A stretch of DNA of 5,540 nt from an uncultured Methylophaga sp. (lineage in GTDB: Bacteria > Pseudomonadota > Gammaproteobacteria > Nitrosococcales > Methylophagaceae): the NCBI GenBank assembly GCA_946885755.1, contig CAMPHB010000104.1:1-5540 (forward strand). The letters are read 5' to 3'. The stretch's first letter is position 1, and the number at the start of each line of letters is the position of its first letter. Positions 1-5,540 of the stretch are shown piece by piece. The position numbers and the translations under genes were made by a program. The notes below the pieces were generated by a model. It worked only from the letters and a program-made list of their open reading frames with translations. It was not told the DNA's origin and did no database searches.

Positions 1-414
1 GATTTCCCATGAGGCAATACCGACACCGACACTGTATTCCTCAAAAATACCGCTTTGGCCAAATTCGTTGGCATTGGCAGAAAACCGCTGCCGACTGTAA
101 CCGCCATTACCATCCAGCATTGGCAAACGTTCTGCACGACGGATCCGGTACTGGGCACGAAGCTGTTCAACCAGCAAGGCCGTGGCTTGCAAATTACGGT
201 TATTATTCAGTGATAAACCTATCAGCTGTTGCAGCGAATCATCCTGATAAAAATCGCGCCAGCCGATATCAGCAGCGGTCAGTTGTTCAGCAGGATCTTG
301 CTGCGCTGGCAACGGACTGGGATTGTCCGGCCGCTGATAATCGGGGATCATCGAACAACTGCTTAAGGTCAACGCCAGCAGACTGACCGTTAACCCTTTC
401 CGTGAAAATGTCAT
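1..414 (-). CDS. Outer-membrane efflux factor, OprM/NodT-type lipoprotein (N-terminal part; 3' end outside window)
   Basis: This is the first 138 codons of a gene that runs off the window edge; family members are usually about 460-490 residues, so roughly 70% is missing. Seen: a basic N-terminus (MTFSRKG), a hydrophobic stretch and a lipobox L17-S18-S19-C20, so the mature protein should begin at acylated Cys20. After it come features typical of OprM/NodT proteins: a MIPDYQRP segment just past the lipid site, a [15 protein letters not shown] segment (residues 51-65) and a helix with [20 protein letters not shown] (71-90) followed by [10 protein letters not shown] (93-102). By family knowledge it forms the trimeric beta-barrel and alpha-helical duct through the outer membrane that docks on the adaptor and pump. 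The ATG is chosen because it overlaps the pump stop codon (ATGA) and has an AGGAG ribosome site at 426-422, 7 nt upstream. The family call is firm; the exact subfamily is not. Confidence 0.93.
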   Translation of the reverse strand, partial: MTFSRKGLTVSLLALTLSSCSMIPDYQRPDNPSPLPAQQDPAEQLTAADIGWRDFYQDDSLQQLIGLSLNNNRNLQATALLVEQLRAQYRIRRAERLPMLDGNGGYSRQRFSANANEFGQSGIFEEYSVGVGIASWEI

Positions 415-3400
415 GCCAAATCTCCTGTGGCAGCGGTTTGTTTTGCCGGTGTTTTGCCAGTGAGTTTCGCGGACAGGCGGAACACCACGACAAAAAATAC
501 CGGAATAAAGAAAATCGCCAGCGTGGTTGCCGCCAGCATGCCACCAAATACACCGGTACCGATGGCATTTTGTGCACCGCTGCCGGCACCACTGGCCAGC
601 ATCAGCGGTGTCACGCCGAGCATAAAGGTTAATGCTGTCATGGCAATGGGCCGCAACCGCATACGAATCGCTTCCAGCGTTGCTTCAGTTAGCGATTGAC
701 CCTGCTCGTACAGTGATTTGGCAAATTCTACGATTAAGATAGCATTACGGGCAGACAAACCTATCGTCGTTAATAGGCCCACCTGAAAGTATATGTCATT
801 GGACATTTCCCGTCCCAGGGCAAATATCACAGCACCGAGTACCCCCAGTGGCACCACCATCATCACCGAAAACGGCACCGACCAGCTTTCATACAATGCC
901 GCCAGAAACAGGAACACCACCAGAATCGACAAAGCATACAGCAGCGGGGCCTGAGCACCGGATTCGCGTTCCTGCAAAGACAGTGCAGTCCATTCATACC
1001 CGAAACCGGCTGGCAATTCAGACACCAGTTCTTCCATGGCCTGCATCGCTTCACCGGAGCTTAAACCCGGGGCGGCCTGACCCTGAATATTCATGGCTGG
1101 CACACCGTTATAGCGCTCCAGCCGTGGTGAGCCATAAATCCAGCGCGATGAACTAATCGCCGACATCGGCACCATTTCACCCGCATCATTACGCACATAC
1201 CAGTTGCCGACATCTTCGGGCATCATCCGAAACGGCGCATCACCCTGTACATACACGCGTTTGACGCGACCTTCGTCAATAAAATCATTGACATAGGTCG
1301 AGCCCCAAGCGGTACTGAAAGTGTTATTAATATCGTTCAGTGACACACCAAATGACATGGCTTTTTGATGATCGATGTCGATTTTGAACTGTGGCCGGTC
1401 TTGCAAACCACTGTGACGCACCTGACTGAGTCGTGGGTCCTGGTTGGCTTTTGCCAGCAATTCATCCCGGGCTTTAACCAGCTCGTCATGGCCGAGTCCG
1501 CCCAGATCCTGCAACATCAGGTTAAAGCCACTGGCATTGCCCAGTTCACGGATAGGCGGCGGCGCGATAGCAAAAGCCGTGGCATCTTTAAACTGGCTGA
1601 AATAACCCATGGCTCTGCCAGCAATTGCCTGGGCACTTTGTTCAGGATTGGTGCGCTCAGCCCACGGTTTCAGGTTGACGAAAATCAGGCCACTGTTCTG
1701 GCCGCGGCCGCTGAAGCTGTAACCGATAACGGAGAAAACCGATTCAACATTATCGGCTTCCTGTTCAAGGTAATAATCCTCAATACGGTTCATGACCTCA
1801 ATCGAACGCTGTTTGGAGGCATTGACCGGCAGCTGCATCTCGCTGAACAAAATGCCCTGATCTTCATCGGGGAAAAACGAGGTGGGTAACTGGGTAAATA
1901 AATAGCCCAAACCGCCGACAATCAATATATAGACCAGCATTGTCCGGCCAGTGCGGGCGATGAGATAACCGACAGCATTTTGCGTGCCTTTGCTGGTTCG
2001 TTCAAAACCGCGGTTGAACCAGCCGAAAAAGCCTTTTTTCTTGGCCGGATCATGTTCAGCATCTTTAAGCAGCGCCGCACACAATGCCGGTGTTAACGTC
2101 ATCGCCACCAGCAAAGACAGCGCCATGGCGGAGACCACGGTAATGGAAAACTGCCGGTAAATCACACCAGTCGAGCCGGGGAAAAACGCCATTGGAATAA
2201 ATACCGCCGAGACAGTCAGCACGATGCCCACCAGCGCGCCAGTGATTTGATCCATGGATTTGCGGGTCGCTTCTTTGGGTGGCAGATTGTCCTCGTGGAT
2301 CACCCGCTCGACGTTTTCCACTACTACAATAGCATCGTCCACCAGTAGCCCGATGGCCAACACCATAGCAAACATGGTCAGCATATTGATCGAATAACCA
2401 AACGCCAGCAGGATGGCAAAGGTGCCGAGAATCACCACCGGTACAGCCACAGCCGGGATCAGCGTGGCGCGGAAATTCTGTAAAAACAGATACATCACCA
2501 GAAACACCAGGATCATCGCTTCAACCAGTGTTTTCACCACACCTTCAATAGAGATTTTGACAAACGGCGTGGTGTCATACGGATAGGTGACTTGCAGGCC
2601 TTCCGGAAAAAACGGTTCCAGTTCGGCGATCCGATCTCTTACCGCCTGGGCGGTTTCCAGTGCATTGGCACCGGAGGCGAGGGTGACCCCCAGACCCGCG
2701 GCGGATTGTTTGTTGTATTCGGTTTCAAACTGAAAGTTTTCGCCGCCTAAAGAGACTTCGGCGACATCTTTCAGATGCACGGTCGAGCCATCATCATCGA
2801 CTCTCAGCAGAATGTTTTCGAATTCTTCTGTTGTTTCCATCCGGGTTTCAACAACAATACTGGCAGCGATCTGCTGACCTTCAATTGCCGGGGTGCCACC
2901 GATTTCACCGGCAGCGATCTGCACATTCTGCTCACGGATAGCATTAACAACATCTTCGGTAGTTAGCTTGTAATTGGCCAGCTTGTCAGCGTTGAGCCAG
3001 ATACGCATGGCGTATTGGGAGCCAAACAGATTGATCTGACCAACACCCGTCACCCGGCTGACCGGATCCTGAATATTGGCGGCCACATAGTCAGCAATAT
3101 CGTAGCGATCCATCTTGCCGTTTTCCGAGACAAAGCCCATGACCATTAAAAAACCGGTGCTGGATTTGGTGACCCGAATGCCTTGTTGCTGAACCTCTTG
3201 TGGCAATAATGGCATGGCGGCTTGCAGTTTATTTTGCACTTGCACCTGGGCGATATCCGGATTGGTATCAGCCTGGAAAGTCACCGTTATCTGACCGACA
3301 CCACTGGAATCACTGGTTGAGCTGATGTAGTTCAGATCATCGAGGCCGGTCATATTTTGCTCAATCACCTGAATGACCGAATCTTCGACGACTTTCGCCG

Positions 3401-3557
3401 AAGCGCCGGGGTAACTGGTGCGGATTTCAATGGCCGTCGGTGCGATGCCCGGATATTGCGCGACCGGCAGCTGAAAAATTGACAGCAGGCCAGCCAGCAT
3501 AATCAGGATGGCGATAACCCAGGCGAAAATCGGGTGATCGATAAAAAACCGTGCCAT
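411..3557 (-). CDS. acrB: RND-family (HAE1) multidrug efflux pump, inner-membrane subunit, AcrB/MexB type
   Basis: A full-length proton/drug antiporter of 1048 residues (E. coli AcrB has 1049). It closely resembles AcrB throughout, for example [16 protein letters not shown] at the start and [10 protein letters not shown] near 511. It should form a trimer with 12 membrane helices: TM1 about 9-28, TM2-TM6 about 340-492, TM7 about 540-557 and TM8-TM12 about 872-1027. Two large periplasmic porter/docking loops lie between TM1 and TM2 and between TM7 and TM8. Proton-relay residues Asp407 and Asp408 (TM4, [16 protein letters not shown]) are present, as are Arg967 and Thr974 (AcrB Arg971 and Thr978). 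The AcrB Lys940 position is Arg937 ([15 protein letters not shown]), encoded CGT at 749-747. Binding-pocket positions kept include Phe136, Phe178, Tyr327, Phe608 and Phe615; AcrB Phe615, Gly616 and Asp276 align with Tyr613, Ser614 and Gln276. The start codon lies 3 bp after the adaptor stop, with GGGGG 7 nt upstream as a weak ribosome site, so translation is probably coupled. The symbol denotes the AcrB type; the gene might be named mexB or ttgB in its own genus. Confidence 0.97.
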   Translation of the reverse strand: MARFFIDHPIFAWVIAILIMLAGLLSIFQLPVAQYPGIAPTAIEIRTSYPGASAKVVEDSVIQVIEQNMTGLDDLNYISSTSDSSGVGQITVTFQADTNPDIAQVQVQNKLQAAMPLLPQEVQQQGIRVTKSSTGFLMVMGFVSENGKMDRYDIADYVAANIQDPVSRVTGVGQINLFGSQYAMRIWLNADKLANYKLTTEDVVNAIREQNVQIAAGEIGGTPAIEGQQIAASIVVETRMETTEEFENILLRVDDDGSTVHLKDVAEVSLGGENFQFETEYNKQSAAGLGVTLASGANALETAQAVRDRIAELEPFFPEGLQVTYPYDTTPFVKISIEGVVKTLVEAMILVFLVMYLFLQNFRATLIPAVAVPVVILGTFAILLAFGYSINMLTMFAMVLAIGLLVDDAIVVVENVERVIHEDNLPPKEATRKSMDQITGALVGIVLTVSAVFIPMAFFPGSTGVIYRQFSITVVSAMALSLLVAMTLTPALCAALLKDAEHDPAKKKGFFGWFNRGFERTSKGTQNAVGYLIARTGRTMLVYILIVGGLGYLFTQLPTSFFPDEDQGILFSEMQLPVNASKQRSIEVMNRIEDYYLEQEADNVESVFSVIGYSFSGRGQNSGLIFVNLKPWAERTNPEQSAQAIAGRAMGYFSQFKDATAFAIAPPPIRELGNASGFNLMLQDLGGLGHDELVKARDELLAKANQDPRLSQVRHSGLQDRPQFKIDIDHQKAMSFGVSLNDINNTFSTAWGSTYVNDFIDEGRVKRVYVQGDAPFRMMPEDVGNWYVRNDAGEMVPMSAISSSRWIYGSPRLERYNGVPAMNIQGQAAPGLSSGEAMQAMEELVSELPAGFGYEWTALSLQERESGAQAPLLYALSILVVFLFLAALYESWSVPFSVMMVVPLGVLGAVIFALGREMSNDIYFQVGLLTTIGLSARNAILIVEFAKSLYEQGQSLTEATLEAIRMRLRPIAMTALTFMLGVTPLMLASGAGSGAQNAIGTGVFGGMLAATTLAIFFIPVFFVVVFRLSAKLTGKTPAKQTAATGDLA
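422..426 (-). promoter_or_regulatory. Ribosome binding site for the outer-membrane factor, within the end of the pump gene
   Basis: AGGAG on the minus strand lies within the last codons of the pump gene and 7 nt before the ATG at 414, which overlaps the pump's TGA by two bases (ATGA). The arrangement supports translational coupling and hence matched supply of pump and duct. Confidence 0.75.
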
Positions 3558-3560
3558 AAA

Positions 3561-4733
3561 TTAACCCCCGTCCTGTGTCTGGCTGTTATCGCTATCAATA
3601 CTGACTTCGCTGCCGGCAGCAATTTTTTGCAGACCTTCGACAATCACTTTGTCACCGCTTTTTAAGCCCTCAGAACTCAGCCAGTTTGTGCCGATACTCC
3701 GTTGCACGGTGATCGCTCTTTGCTCGACCTTGTTGTCGGCATTAACGATCATCACCGAAGCATCACCTTCGCGGTTAAATGCCACTGCTTTTTGCGGCAC
3801 CAGAATGGCGTTATCAATCTGGCCTTCCTCGACTTCAGCGCGGACATACATACCCGGTAACAACAGGCCGTCCGGATTCGGGAAGCGGGCACGCATCACA
3901 ATGCTGCCGGTGTTTTCATTGACATTCACTTCAGAAAACTGCAATTCGCCGACATGTTCATATTCGCTGCCATCTTCGAGTTTGAGATGTACCGCGGGTT
4001 CTTTGTCACCATTGATCCGACCCGCCATCAACTGGCGGCGCAGCTGTAGAATTTCTTTGGCGGCCTGTGAAATATCAACATAAATCGGATCTAACTGATG
4101 AATGGTTGCCAGACTGTTTTCCTGTCCCGCGCTGACCAGCGCACCTTCGGTCACATGAGAAATGCCGATTTGGCCATCAATCGGCGCGTCAACGCTGGTG
4201 TAACGCAAATTAATCAACGCAGCATCCAGCGCTGCCTGACGCACGGCAATTTCCGCTTTGGCCTGTTCATATGCCGCCAGTGCTTCGTCATATTCCTGTT
4301 GGCTGATGGCATTATCGGCCAGCAGATTTTTGTAGCGCTGTTCACGGCGTTCGGTCACTTTTAAATCTGCGCGGGCCCGTTGCAGAGTGGCCTCGGCATT
4401 ATTTACTTCGGCCTGATAAGGCGCTGCTTCAATTTGATACAACTGCTCACCAGCTTTGACGGCAGCACCTTCATCAAACAAGCGTTTTTCGATAATGCCA
4501 TCGACCTGAGGCCGTACCTGTGCCATGCGAATCGCGGTAGTACGGGCCGGTAGTTCAGTACTTAAATCTACCGTTTGAGGACTTAGCTCAACCACTTCCA
4601 CGGCCGTTTTCGGTGGGGTTTGGGGGGCTTGTGACTGTTCTTCAGATTGGCTGTCACTCAGACAGGCACTTAATTGCAGACTGCTGAGCAGTAAAGGTAT
4701 TAGGAACAGACGGGAAGGGTTGCGCGTAAACAT
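3561..4733 (-). CDS. acrA: Periplasmic adaptor (membrane fusion) lipoprotein of RND efflux pump, AcrA/MexA type
   Basis: This 390-residue adaptor joins the pump to the outer-membrane duct (AcrA has 397 residues, MexA 383). The start at 4733 is preferred over an in-frame ATG at 4817. It gives a proper lipoprotein signal (MFTRNPSRLFLIPLLL, lipobox L21-S22-A23-C24) and has AGGAG five bases upstream, whereas the longer form would bury the signal and overlap the regulator gene by 71 bp. Domains in order are a Ser/Gln/Pro-rich linker (25-42), the first half of the lipoyl/barrel-sandwich domain (about 55-100, RPQVDGIIEKRLFDEGAAVK), an alpha-helical hairpin (about 102-172), the second lipoyl half (about 178-212, VDAPIDGQIG), a beta-barrel (about 215-300, LDPIYVD and LLPGMYVRAEVEEG) and a membrane-proximal domain (about 305-380). 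The hairpin tip carries the R-x3-L-x6-S motif (Arg133, Leu137, Ser144) known to contact TolC-like proteins. Residue +2 after the lipid Cys is Leu, where AcrA has Asp. The symbol denotes type, not proven orthology. Confidence 0.96.
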   Translation of the reverse strand: MFTRNPSRLFLIPLLLSSLQLSACLSDSQSEEQSQAPQTPPKTAVEVVELSPQTVDLSTELPARTTAIRMAQVRPQVDGIIEKRLFDEGAAVKAGEQLYQIEAAPYQAEVNNAEATLQRARADLKVTERREQRYKNLLADNAISQQEYDEALAAYEQAKAEIAVRQAALDAALINLRYTSVDAPIDGQIGISHVTEGALVSAGQENSLATIHQLDPIYVDISQAAKEILQLRRQLMAGRINGDKEPAVHLKLEDGSEYEHVGELQFSEVNVNENTGSIVMRARFPNPDGLLLPGMYVRAEVEEGQIDNAILVPQKAVAFNREGDASVMIVNADNKVEQRAITVQRSIGTNWLSSEGLKSGDKVIVEGLQKIAAGSEVSIDSDNSQTQDGG

Positions 4734-4738
4734 AAAAA

Positions 4739-4743
4739 CTCCT
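4739..4743 (-). promoter_or_regulatory. Ribosome binding site that fixes the adaptor start
   Basis: AGGAG on the minus strand lies five bases (TTTTT) before the ATG at 4733, inside the 13-bp gap after the regulator's stop codon. It supports the shorter, lipoprotein-type start of the adaptor over the upstream in-frame ATG. Confidence 0.8.
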
Positions 4744-4746
4744 GTA

Positions 4747-5340
4747 TCAGGCCGCTGTCGGCCGGGCAATGGCATCCCAGGATGCGGTAATGATCTCGCA
4801 AAGTTTGTCGGTATCAATCTGAATAACGCCGATCAACTGCTGACGGGCGAGGTACATATAAGGTTCAAAACTGAGGCTGGCCAGCACATCATCTTGCAGA
4901 TCTTTGATTTGGCCGCTTTGCCGGCCTCTGGCAAACAGCGCCCGCAGCGGTGCAAACAGACTCCAGGCATCGTCACGCTGGCTGCGCAGAATAGCCGGTG
5001 GCAAATGATCAAACTGGGCTTTACTAAGCAGTATTGATGGATTATCGACCAAAAAGTGCCATAAATTGCAGCATAAATGATGATGTTGTTCGGCCAGCGG
5101 CAGCGCATCGTTGTGATCAACAAACATTGCCCTGGCAAAACGCTGCAGGATGTTCATATGTAGTTCGCGGATCAGCGAATCGCGATCTTCAAAATACAAA
5201 TAAACGGTGCCGGTAGCGACGCCGGCCTTGGCGGCCAATTGTTTGATCGAAAAACCGTGAAAGCCGCAGCTGGCCAGTAATTCCAGCGTGGCATTAAGAA
5301 TAGCTTCTCGTTTGACAGTGTTCGGGCTTTCAGTGGTCAT
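4747..5340 (-). CDS. TetR/AcrR-family transcriptional regulator, likely repressor of this efflux operon
   Basis: A 197-residue, mostly helical protein of normal TetR-family length. The N-terminal DNA-binding domain (about residues 9-56) has the family signature: REAILNATLELLASCGFHGF, then the helix-turn-helix SIKQLAAKAGVATGTVYLYF (31-50) followed by EDRDSLIREL. The C-terminal part (about 60-197) would be the ligand and dimer domain; it matches no subfamily I can name. A His/Cys cluster, HHHLCC (86-91), is unusual. The gene lies first in the operon, reads the same way as the efflux genes and ends 13 bp before the adaptor start, so it is probably co-transcribed with them. A perfect palindrome 18 bp upstream of its start is the likely operator and suggests negative autoregulation of the whole operon. 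Ribosome binding looks weak: only GAG at 5353-5351, about 10 nt before the ATG. The ligand is unknown; by analogy with AcrR, TtgR or MexR-type control it could be a pump substrate. Confidence 0.94.
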   Translation of the reverse strand: MTTESPNTVKREAILNATLELLASCGFHGFSIKQLAAKAGVATGTVYLYFEDRDSLIRELHMNILQRFARAMFVDHNDALPLAEQHHHLCCNLWHFLVDNPSILLSKAQFDHLPPAILRSQRDDAWSLFAPLRALFARGRQSGQIKDLQDDVLASLSFEPYMYLARQQLIGVIQIDTDKLCEIITASWDAIARPTAA

Positions 5341-5358
5341 CCGGATTGGACTCGGTAA

Positions 5359-5378
5359 ATGAATGAACGTTCATTCAT
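5359..5378. promoter_or_regulatory. Perfect 20-bp palindrome, probable TetR operator
   Basis: The half-site ATGAATGAAC is followed directly by its exact reverse complement GTTCATTCAT, with the centre between 5368 and 5369. Long perfect palindromes next to the start of a TetR-family gene are the usual operator form, and TGAATGA half-sites are known for some family members such as Bacillus FadR (YsiA). The site abuts the -10 box at 5384-5379 and would cover the predicted transcription start near 5372, so bound repressor should block initiation. That this operon's own regulator binds it is inferred. Confidence 0.85.
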
Positions 5379-5405
5379 ATTATAGAAAAGTTTGTTGACA
5401 GTAAA
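5379..5405 (-). promoter_or_regulatory. Predicted sigma-70 promoter of the efflux operon
   Basis: On the minus strand, 5384-5379 reads TATAAT, a perfect -10 box. The -35 is poor: TTTACT at 5405-5400 matches four of six consensus bases but with a short 15-bp spacer, and ATTTTA at 5407-5402 has a 17-bp spacer but few matches. The start site would fall near 5372, giving a leader of about 32 nt before the regulator's ATG. A strong -10 with a weak -35 fits a promoter of moderate basal strength or one helped by an activator; this last point is inference. Confidence 0.65.
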
Positions 5406-5423
5406 ATGAAAACAACAAACTTT
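5387..5423. repeat. 11-bp perfect inverted repeat with 15-nt loop; possible weak terminator or second regulatory site
   Basis: The left arm AAAGTTTGTTG (5387-5397) and right arm CAACAAACTTT (5413-5423) are exact reverse complements separated by 15 nt. In a minus-strand transcript the hairpin would begin 3 nt after the stop codon of the upstream gene and be followed by UC and then UAUAAU, so it could end that gene's transcript. It would be a weak terminator, since the stem has only three G/C pairs, the loop is long and the U-run short. The loop also contains the presumed -35 region of the efflux promoter, so a regulatory role is an alternative. Confidence 0.5.
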
Positions 5424-5426
5424 CGT

Positions 5427-5540
5427 TCAGCTGTTTAAGTTGGCCAGCTGCCGCAACCGTTGCTTGTCGCTGTCGAGCGTCAATGCCGTCTCGGCAAACG
5501 CCAGATCCTGACGGGCAATACGTGCTGTCTCATCAGCAAA
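5427..5540 (-). CDS. C-terminal end of an unrecognised upstream protein (partial)
   Basis: An open frame enters from the window edge and gives 37 residues before a TGA at 5429-5427. The tail begins FADETARIARQDLAFAE and ends RLRQLANLNS. It is rich in Ala, Leu, Arg, Asp and Glu and looks like one or two amphipathic helices, possibly coiled-coil, with no motif I recognise. The minus-strand frame is preferred over an open plus-strand frame in the same place because its composition is that of a normal soluble protein, whereas the plus-strand translation is rich in Cys, Pro and Ser without pattern. It is separated from the efflux operon by a promoter and operator, so it is probably a separate transcription unit, with no evidence that it takes part in efflux. 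Confidence 0.6.
   Translation of the reverse strand, partial: FADETARIARQDLAFAETALTLDSDKQRLRQLANLNS

Noticed and set aside
9..386. Open plus-strand frame of 125 codons opposite the outer-membrane factor
   Set aside because: The minus strand here encodes a clear OprM-type protein with lipobox; the plus-strand product shows no recognisable motif and is rich in His, Asn and Arg as expected of an antisense shadow.
1365..1889. Open plus-strand frame of 174 codons inside the pump gene
   Set aside because: It lies wholly antisense to the conserved pump sequence, with no convincing ribosome site or known motif; long antisense frames are common in such genes.
4734..4817. 28-residue N-terminal extension of the adaptor
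   Set aside because: It overlaps the regulator gene, would precede and disable the lipoprotein signal, and the ATG at 4733 has its own well-placed AGGAG.
5395..5400. TTGACA on the plus strand, a perfect -35 hexamer
   Set aside because: No acceptable -10 lies 16-18 bp downstream (AACTTT at 17 bp), and no plus-strand gene follows; it forms part of the left arm and loop of the inverted repeat.
5432..5540. Open plus-strand frame at the right edge
   Set aside because: Its translation is rich in Cys, Pro and Ser with no plausible start, while the minus-strand frame reads like an ordinary helical protein tail ending in a stop.
1..5540. Search for mobile elements, CRISPR arrays, tRNA or rRNA genes and riboswitches
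   Set aside because: Coding sequence fills all but about 100 bp; I saw no transposase, terminal repeats, spaced direct repeats or structured RNA other than the single inverted repeat reported.

Overview
This window carries an almost complete tripartite RND-type multidrug efflux operon, entirely on the minus strand. In transcription order, from high to low coordinates, it holds a TetR/AcrR-family regulator (5340-4747), a periplasmic adaptor lipoprotein of the AcrA/MexA type (4733-3561), an inner-membrane RND pump of the AcrB/MexB type (3557-411) and the first 138 codons of an OprM/NodT-type outer-membrane factor (414-1, cut by the window edge). The last 37 codons of an unrecognised upstream gene lie at 5540-5427, also on the minus strand.

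The genes are packed tightly: 13 bp between regulator and adaptor, 3 bp between adaptor and pump, and a stop/start overlap between pump and outer-membrane factor. This points to one translationally coupled transcript. The only intergenic stretch of any size is 5341-5426 (86 bp). It holds a perfect TATAAT -10 box, a perfect 20-bp palindrome that abuts the -10 and would cover the transcription start, and an 11-bp inverted repeat that follows the upstream stop codon and surrounds the presumed -35 region. The simplest reading is that the TetR protein binds the palindrome and represses its own operon until a pump substrate or similar ligand releases it. This is inference from layout.

The protein types and moderate G+C suggest a gammaproteobacterium. 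Having the outer-membrane factor inside the operon resembles Pseudomonas mexAB-oprM rather than Enterobacteriaceae acrAB with a remote tolC. The sequence does not allow a genus call. The pump adaptor interplay would be standard: the RND trimer uses the proton gradient to extrude drugs from the periplasm and inner membrane, the adaptor bridges the gap, and the outer-membrane factor forms the exit duct.

I see no new type of system here. The most unusual detail is in the pump: the lysine of the TM4/TM10 proton-relay network (AcrB Lys940) aligns with an arginine (Arg937), while Asp407, Asp408, Arg967 and Thr974 are kept. The operator/promoter layout, the inverted repeat, a His/Cys cluster in the regulator and the adaptor's lipoprotein sorting residues are smaller points.
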